Source: Synechococcaceae bacterium WBB_10_009 (lineage in GTDB: Bacteria > Cyanobacteriota > Cyanobacteriia > PCC-6307 > Cyanobiaceae). From it: a DNA stretch of 22,761 bases. Where the stretch lies: contig RHBP01000010.1 in the NCBI GenBank assembly GCA_010030955.1, forward strand, positions 1 to 22,761. The letters are read 5' to 3'. Both the position numbers and the translations under genes were made by a program. Positions within the stretch are counted from its first letter, which is position 1. The number at the start of each line of letters is the position of its first letter. Below are positions 20,232 through 22,761 of this stretch, in pieces. Under the pieces are notes generated by a model. The model was given only the letters and a program-made list of their open reading frames with translations. It was not told where the DNA came from and searched no databases.

Positions 20232-20453
20232 ATGCCCAACAGCGACCCCGCCTTTCAGTACGAACCGTTGGAGCGCTTCGGGGAAGGGCTCACCACCCGC
20301 CGCCCCTGGAACACCGCCGCCCTGCGCGGCGTGGAGCAACTCAACGGCCGTGTGGCCATGCTCGGCTTCGCCGCTGCCCTGGTGGGGGAGCTGATCAGCG
20401 GCCATGGCCCGGCGGGTCAGGTGCTAGCGGTGGTGCGTTGGTACCTGAGCTGA
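20232..20453 (+). CDS. hli: high-light-inducible protein (HLIP/SCP)
   Basis: 73 aa. The single membrane helix carries the chlorophyll-binding motif E35-QL-N38-G-R40-VAM-LGF, followed by AAALVGELISGHGPAGQVLA, the classical HLIP form. HLIPs bind chlorophyll and carotenoid, associate with photosystem II assembly factors and dissipate excess energy under high light. The N-terminus is longer than in the shortest HLIPs (about 25 polar residues, with FGEGLTTRRPWNTAAL). It lies next to the CAAD thylakoid protein and adds to the light-stress character of the window. Confidence 0.95.
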   Translation: MPNSDPAFQYEPLERFGEGLTTRRPWNTAALRGVEQLNGRVAMLGFAAALVGELISGHGPAGQVLAVVRWYLS

Positions 20454-20464
20454 GCATCCCCACC

Positions 20465-20734
20465 ATGGACCGTCGCCTCACCCCCTTCAGCACCCCCCTT
20501 GCCACCGCCCTCGGCCTGCTGGGCGCCGGCCTCGCCGCGGCCGCCCCGGCCCAGGCGATCAACCTCGACCAGGCCTGCGCCCGCTTCGCCAGCAAGCTGA
20601 ACGCCGCCGTGCAATCCGGCGACACCGCCAAGGCCCAGAAGGTGTACCAGGTGGGCAGCCAGCGCATCGCCGGCCGCTTTAACGGCGCCACCTGCCCCAA
20701 CGTGCAGCCGCCGGCCCCGACCCCCGCCAACTGA
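20465..20734 (+). CDS. small exported protein
   Basis: 89 aa from the ATG at 20465, 11 nt after the HLIP stop. The signal peptide is residues 1-30 (TPLATALGLLGAGLAAAAPA, then QA). The mature part is a short helical domain (INLDQACARFASKLNAAVQS, then AKAQKVYQVGSQRIAGRF) with two cysteines (QACAR and ATCPN), probably disulfide-linked, and a Pro-rich end. It is probably lumenal or periplasmic. Co-transcription with the HLIP gene is likely. The family is unknown. Confidence 0.7.
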   Translation: MDRRLTPFSTPLATALGLLGAGLAAAAPAQAINLDQACARFASKLNAAVQSGDTAKAQKVYQVGSQRIAGRFNGATCPNVQPPAPTPAN

Positions 20735-20747
20735 CCCCCGCACCCCC

Positions 20748-21137
20748 ATGCGCAGCCTCAGCTGGCAGGAGTTCGACCGGGCGGTGGAGCAGCTCGCCGC
20801 CCAGGCCCGCCAGCTGCCGGATCCCTGCGGCATTCACGGCATTCCCCGGGGTGGCCTGGTGCTGGCCGTGGCCCTGAGCCACCGGCTGGAGCTGCCGCTG
20901 CTGGAGCAGCCGGGCCCCGGTTGCCTGGTGGTGGATGACGTCTACGAAACGGGGCAGACGTTGGCCCCCTATCGGCAACTGCCCGGTTGCCATGTGCTGG
21001 TGTGGGTGAGCAAGGTGCCGCCCCAGTGGTGGCATGCGGCGGAGGTCACCAACTCCGACGACTGGCTGCTGTTCCCGTGGGAACACGCGGAGGCGGCCCA
21101 GCGCGATGAAGCGCGCTACCGCCAGTCGCGCCCATGA
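20748..21137 (+). CDS. phosphoribosyltransferase-domain protein
   Basis: 129 aa. Type I phosphoribosyltransferase features are visible: the HGIPRGGLVLA loop at 30-40 and the PRPP-binding motif CLVVDDVYETGQTL at 59-72, with the D63-D64 pair. A C-terminal SDDWLLFPWE resembles the base-side segment of xanthine/guanine transferases. It should transfer a 5-phosphoribosyl group to a purine-like base, but it is shorter than most such enzymes and the base cannot be named. Its stop overlaps the start of the deoxyribosyltransferase gene (ATGA), so the two are co-translated and probably act in the same nucleotide pathway. Confidence 0.82.
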   Translation: MRSLSWQEFDRAVEQLAAQARQLPDPCGIHGIPRGGLVLAVALSHRLELPLLEQPGPGCLVVDDVYETGQTLAPYRQLPGCHVLVWVSKVPPQWWHAAEVTNSDDWLLFPWEHAEAAQRDEARYRQSRP

Positions 21138-21607
21138 GCCGGCCCCGCCTCTACCTGGCCTCCCCCTACGGCTTCTCGCCCCATTGGCGGCGGCGGCTGC
21201 TTCCCGATTTCATCGCCGCCCTGGAGGCCCTGGGGCTGGAGGTGTGGGAACCGTTCAGCCGCAACGGCCAGGTGGATCTGGCCCAACCCGGATGGGCCTG
21301 GCGGGTGGCCCAGGCCGACCTGCAGGACGTGCGCGACGCCGACGGACTGCTGGCGGTTGTGAACGGCACACCCCCCGACGAGGGGGTGATGCTGGAGCTG
21401 GGGGCGGCGATTGCGTTGGGGAAGCCGGTGTTTCTCTACCGCGACGACTTCCGCCGCTGCAGCGACTCGGAGGACTACCCGCTCAACCTGATGGTGTTCA
21501 GCGGCCTGCCGCAGGAGGGTTGGCAACGCTGGCTCTATGGCTCCCTGGAGGAGCTATCGGACCCCAGCAAAGCGCTGGTGCACTGGGTGCGGCACCACAA
21601 CGCCTGA
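21134..21607 (+). CDS. nucleoside 2-deoxyribosyltransferase-family protein
   Basis: 157 aa. The N-terminal RLYLASPYGFS matches the family start. The segment QDVRDADGLLAVVNGTPPDE, followed by GVMLELGAAIALGKPVFLY, carries the Asp pair and the probable catalytic E88. A later N-LM (PLNLMVFSG, N118) resembles the C-terminal Asn that completes the neighbouring active site in the dimer. These enzymes swap bases on 2'-deoxyribonucleosides or hydrolyse the N-glycosidic bond of deoxynucleotides. The gene overlaps the phosphoribosyltransferase stop, indicating a purine-type salvage or nucleotide-sanitising pair. Confidence 0.87.
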   Translation: MSRPRLYLASPYGFSPHWRRRLLPDFIAALEALGLEVWEPFSRNGQVDLAQPGWAWRVAQADLQDVRDADGLLAVVNGTPPDEGVMLELGAAIALGKPVFLYRDDFRRCSDSEDYPLNLMVFSGLPQEGWQRWLYGSLEELSDPSKALVHWVRHHNA

Positions 21608-21630
21608 CTCGGTTGGCCCCAGGGCGGGCT

Positions 21631-21807
21631 TCAGGCTTCGGCGTCCTCGTCGTCCCATTCAGCCGCCAGGGCATCCAGCGCGTCAAAGCGGCCCTGCTGA
21701 ATCAGCAGGGCACTCTGCTGGGCCAGCCAGCGGCGCTGCTCAGGGGCCAAGCTGGCGGCGAAGGATCGCTCGGCGCTGCGCCCCGTGGCGCGCTGGGGGA
21801 AATCCAC
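21631..21807 (-). CDS. small hypothetical protein
   Basis: About 58 aa from a GTG at 21807. The C-terminal part is helical (SLAPEQRRWLAQQSALLIQQ, then GRFDALDALAAEWDDEDAEA) with a very acidic tail. The reading frame continues upstream to 22053 but becomes Arg/Cys-rich and unprotein-like, so a shorter start is chosen; the exact codon is uncertain. It is soluble. It converges on the deoxyribosyltransferase gene. No family is recognised. Confidence 0.45.
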   Translation of the reverse strand: MDFPQRATGRSAERSFAASLAPEQRRWLAQQSALLIQQGRFDALDALAAEWDDEDAEA

Positions 21808-21932
21808 CAGATCTGGTGCAAAGCCAGACCGTAAACACCGCCCCTGGAGTGACAACCGCCAGCCGCGGGGATCACAGGAAGTCTTCAGGGTTGGGTGCGT
21901 GGATCGATGGATGGCGGCCCCTGGCGGGCCCC

Positions 21933-22040
21933 TCAGCCGTTGAGATCGTTCGGACGGCGCAGCACGAACACCACCCCTGCGGTGAGCAACACACCGATCA
22001 CCACCATGGCGGTAATGGCAGCGCTGTAGTCGGTTTCCAT
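21933..22040 (-). CDS. 35-aa single-helix membrane protein
   Basis: 35 aa from the ATG at 22040: METDYSAAITA, one strong helix (MVVIGVLLTAGVVFVLRR) and the polar end PNDLNG. Size and topology resemble the one-helix subunits of photosystem and cytochrome b6f complexes, but the sequence does not match PsbM, PsbT, PsbX, PetG, PetN or PsaI as I recall them. The longer frame to 22154 adds unlikely sequence. It may be an uncharacterised small thylakoid subunit. Confidence 0.5.
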   Translation of the reverse strand: METDYSAAITAMVVIGVLLTAGVVFVLRRPNDLNG

Positions 22041-22184
22041 CGCCCTGGTGCACAGATCCCCTGCACCGTAGGCCGGCCGCTTCGTGAAGTTCTGGCCGGA
22101 TCGGGCGGGGCCAGCCGGCGGAGGGATCAGGCTGATGGCATGGGTCTCAGCCACTGCCCCCTGTGCATCGCCCTGGCGGTGCTG
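22041..22184. other. spacer with no recognised gene
   Basis: This 144-nt stretch between the two minus-strand small genes has short plus and minus frames but none with protein-like composition. No clear terminator or promoter is seen. Confidence 0.4.
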
Positions 22185-22352
22185 TCAGTCCTGCGGGCGG
22201 GGGCGCACCTCACCCTGCTGGGCCTCAGCCTGCTGCCGGGCCCGGGCCCGCAGGGCCGCCCGATCATCGGGGGTGGCCAGCAGGGCCTCAAGCCGCTGCA
22301 GCTGGGCCTCCCGCTTGGCCCGCTCCGTGGCCAGCCTCCACATCAACGACAT
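22185..22352 (-). CDS. small basic coiled-coil-like protein
   Basis: 55 aa from the ATG at 22352. It is one long charged helix: SLMWRLATERAKREAQLQRL, then EALLATPDDRAALRARARQQ, ending AEAQQGEVRPRPQD. The heptad-like leucine spacing suggests a short coiled coil. The longer frame to 22475 adds a non-conserved-looking Arg/Pro-rich leader and is rejected. The function is unknown. Confidence 0.5.
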   Translation of the reverse strand: MSLMWRLATERAKREAQLQRLEALLATPDDRAALRARARQQAEAQQGEVRPRPQD

Positions 22353-22478
22353 CAGCCCAGCACCTGTTGAGCGGACCCTAAAGAGCAGCCCAGCGGCCGG
22401 CCACCGGCGGTGGGATCCGGTGTGCAGAAGCGCACACGGCCGTGGCCTTGGCTTGTGCGGCGGGCCGCGCTGCACACA

Positions 22479-22724
22479 ATGCGGACTGTGCCCTCACCCC
22501 CAGCCGTTGTGGCCACCACGCAAGCGACGCCGCGCCGGCGCAGGGGATACTCGATTCGCTTCCGCACCGAGCGGCACACGCTCACCGAGTGCTGCCTCTA
22601 CGCCCACAGCCATGAGGAGGCGCGCCATCTGGCCATGGAGCTGCACCCGCACCTGCGCCGGCACCCGCGGCGGCTCCGGCTCGTCCCGCCCCGGTCAATG
22701 GCAACGGATCCGGGGAAGCGCTGA
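22479..22724 (+). CDS. small basic hypothetical protein
   Basis: 81 aa from the ATG at 22479. A disordered N-terminus (PSPPAVVATTQATPRRRR) leads to a compact beta-alpha core (GYSIRFRTERHTLTECCLYA, then HSHEEARHLAMELHPHLRRH). The C-terminus is Arg/Pro-rich. It carries adjacent cysteines and many His residues (HSHEEARH, ELHPH), so metal binding cannot be excluded. The core's EARHLAMEL helix is reminiscent of the small proteins at 11070 and 11295. The frame is complete and ends 37 nt before the window end. Confidence 0.55.
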   Translation: MRTVPSPPAVVATTQATPRRRRGYSIRFRTERHTLTECCLYAHSHEEARHLAMELHPHLRRHPRRLRLVPPRSMATDPGKR

Positions 22725-22761
22725 TTCTTCCGCACGGGGATCTGACGGTCAGCGAGGCCAC

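Noticed and set aside
1..22761. tRNA genes, CRISPR arrays, insertion sequences
   Set aside because: No T-arm-like GGTTCGAATCC words, no regularly spaced repeats and no transposase motifs or flanking inverted repeats were seen by eye.

Overview
The window looks like a chromosomal segment of a GC-rich unicellular picocyanobacterium of the Synechococcus/Cyanobium type. The evidence is an orange carotenoid protein (OCP) gene, a CrtW ketolase, a fluorescence recovery protein (FRP), a high-light-inducible protein, a CAAD-domain thylakoid protein, many very small cyanobacterial proteins of unknown function, tight gene packing, and strong G/C preference at third codon positions. I saw no tRNA, rRNA, CRISPR array, transposase or phage gene.

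Layout. 1-2551: the 3' end of an unknown gene, a LuxR-type regulator with a degenerate receiver, an unknown protein, a short group-3 sigma-like protein that lacks region 4, and a four-helix cytochrome b561-like protein. 2710-5258: a small protein, then OCP-crtW-FRP ending in a rho-independent terminator preceded by an unusually structured RNA segment. 5293-10111: a LysR-like regulator; an exported Gly/Pro/Ala repeat protein coupled to a small lipoprotein; an EamA transporter with a very His-rich tail and a small upstream partner; a lipocalin; a CDF metal exporter; and an EF-hand-like microprotein. 10157-13110: an exported protein, several small proteins and a photolyase/cryptochrome-family flavoprotein. 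13182-16438: an acyl-lipid desaturase, MntP, a second LysR-like regulator overlapping a TspO-family protein, and a small exported Cys protein. 16479-20734: a MAPEG protein, small membrane and exported proteins, an SH3b protein, a family-2 glycosyltransferase, a CAAD protein and an HLIP. 20748-22724: a phosphoribosyltransferase overlapping a nucleoside deoxyribosyltransferase, then small proteins.

Recurring themes. Light-stress protection: OCP supplies the quencher, CrtW its ketocarotenoid and FRP its off-switch, with HLIP, lipocalin and photolyase nearby. Metal export: the EamA His-tail protein, CDF and MntP. Membrane and envelope: desaturase, TspO, MAPEG, glycosyltransferase and CAAD. The observations most worth following are a possible pseudoknot/attenuator RNA after FRP, an OCP with Asp at the inter-domain salt-bridge position, the His-tailed transporter operon with its repeat protein, a photolyase lacking the flavin-proximal Trp, and the overlapping nucleotide-salvage pair. 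All reading was by eye; no searches or folding programs were run.
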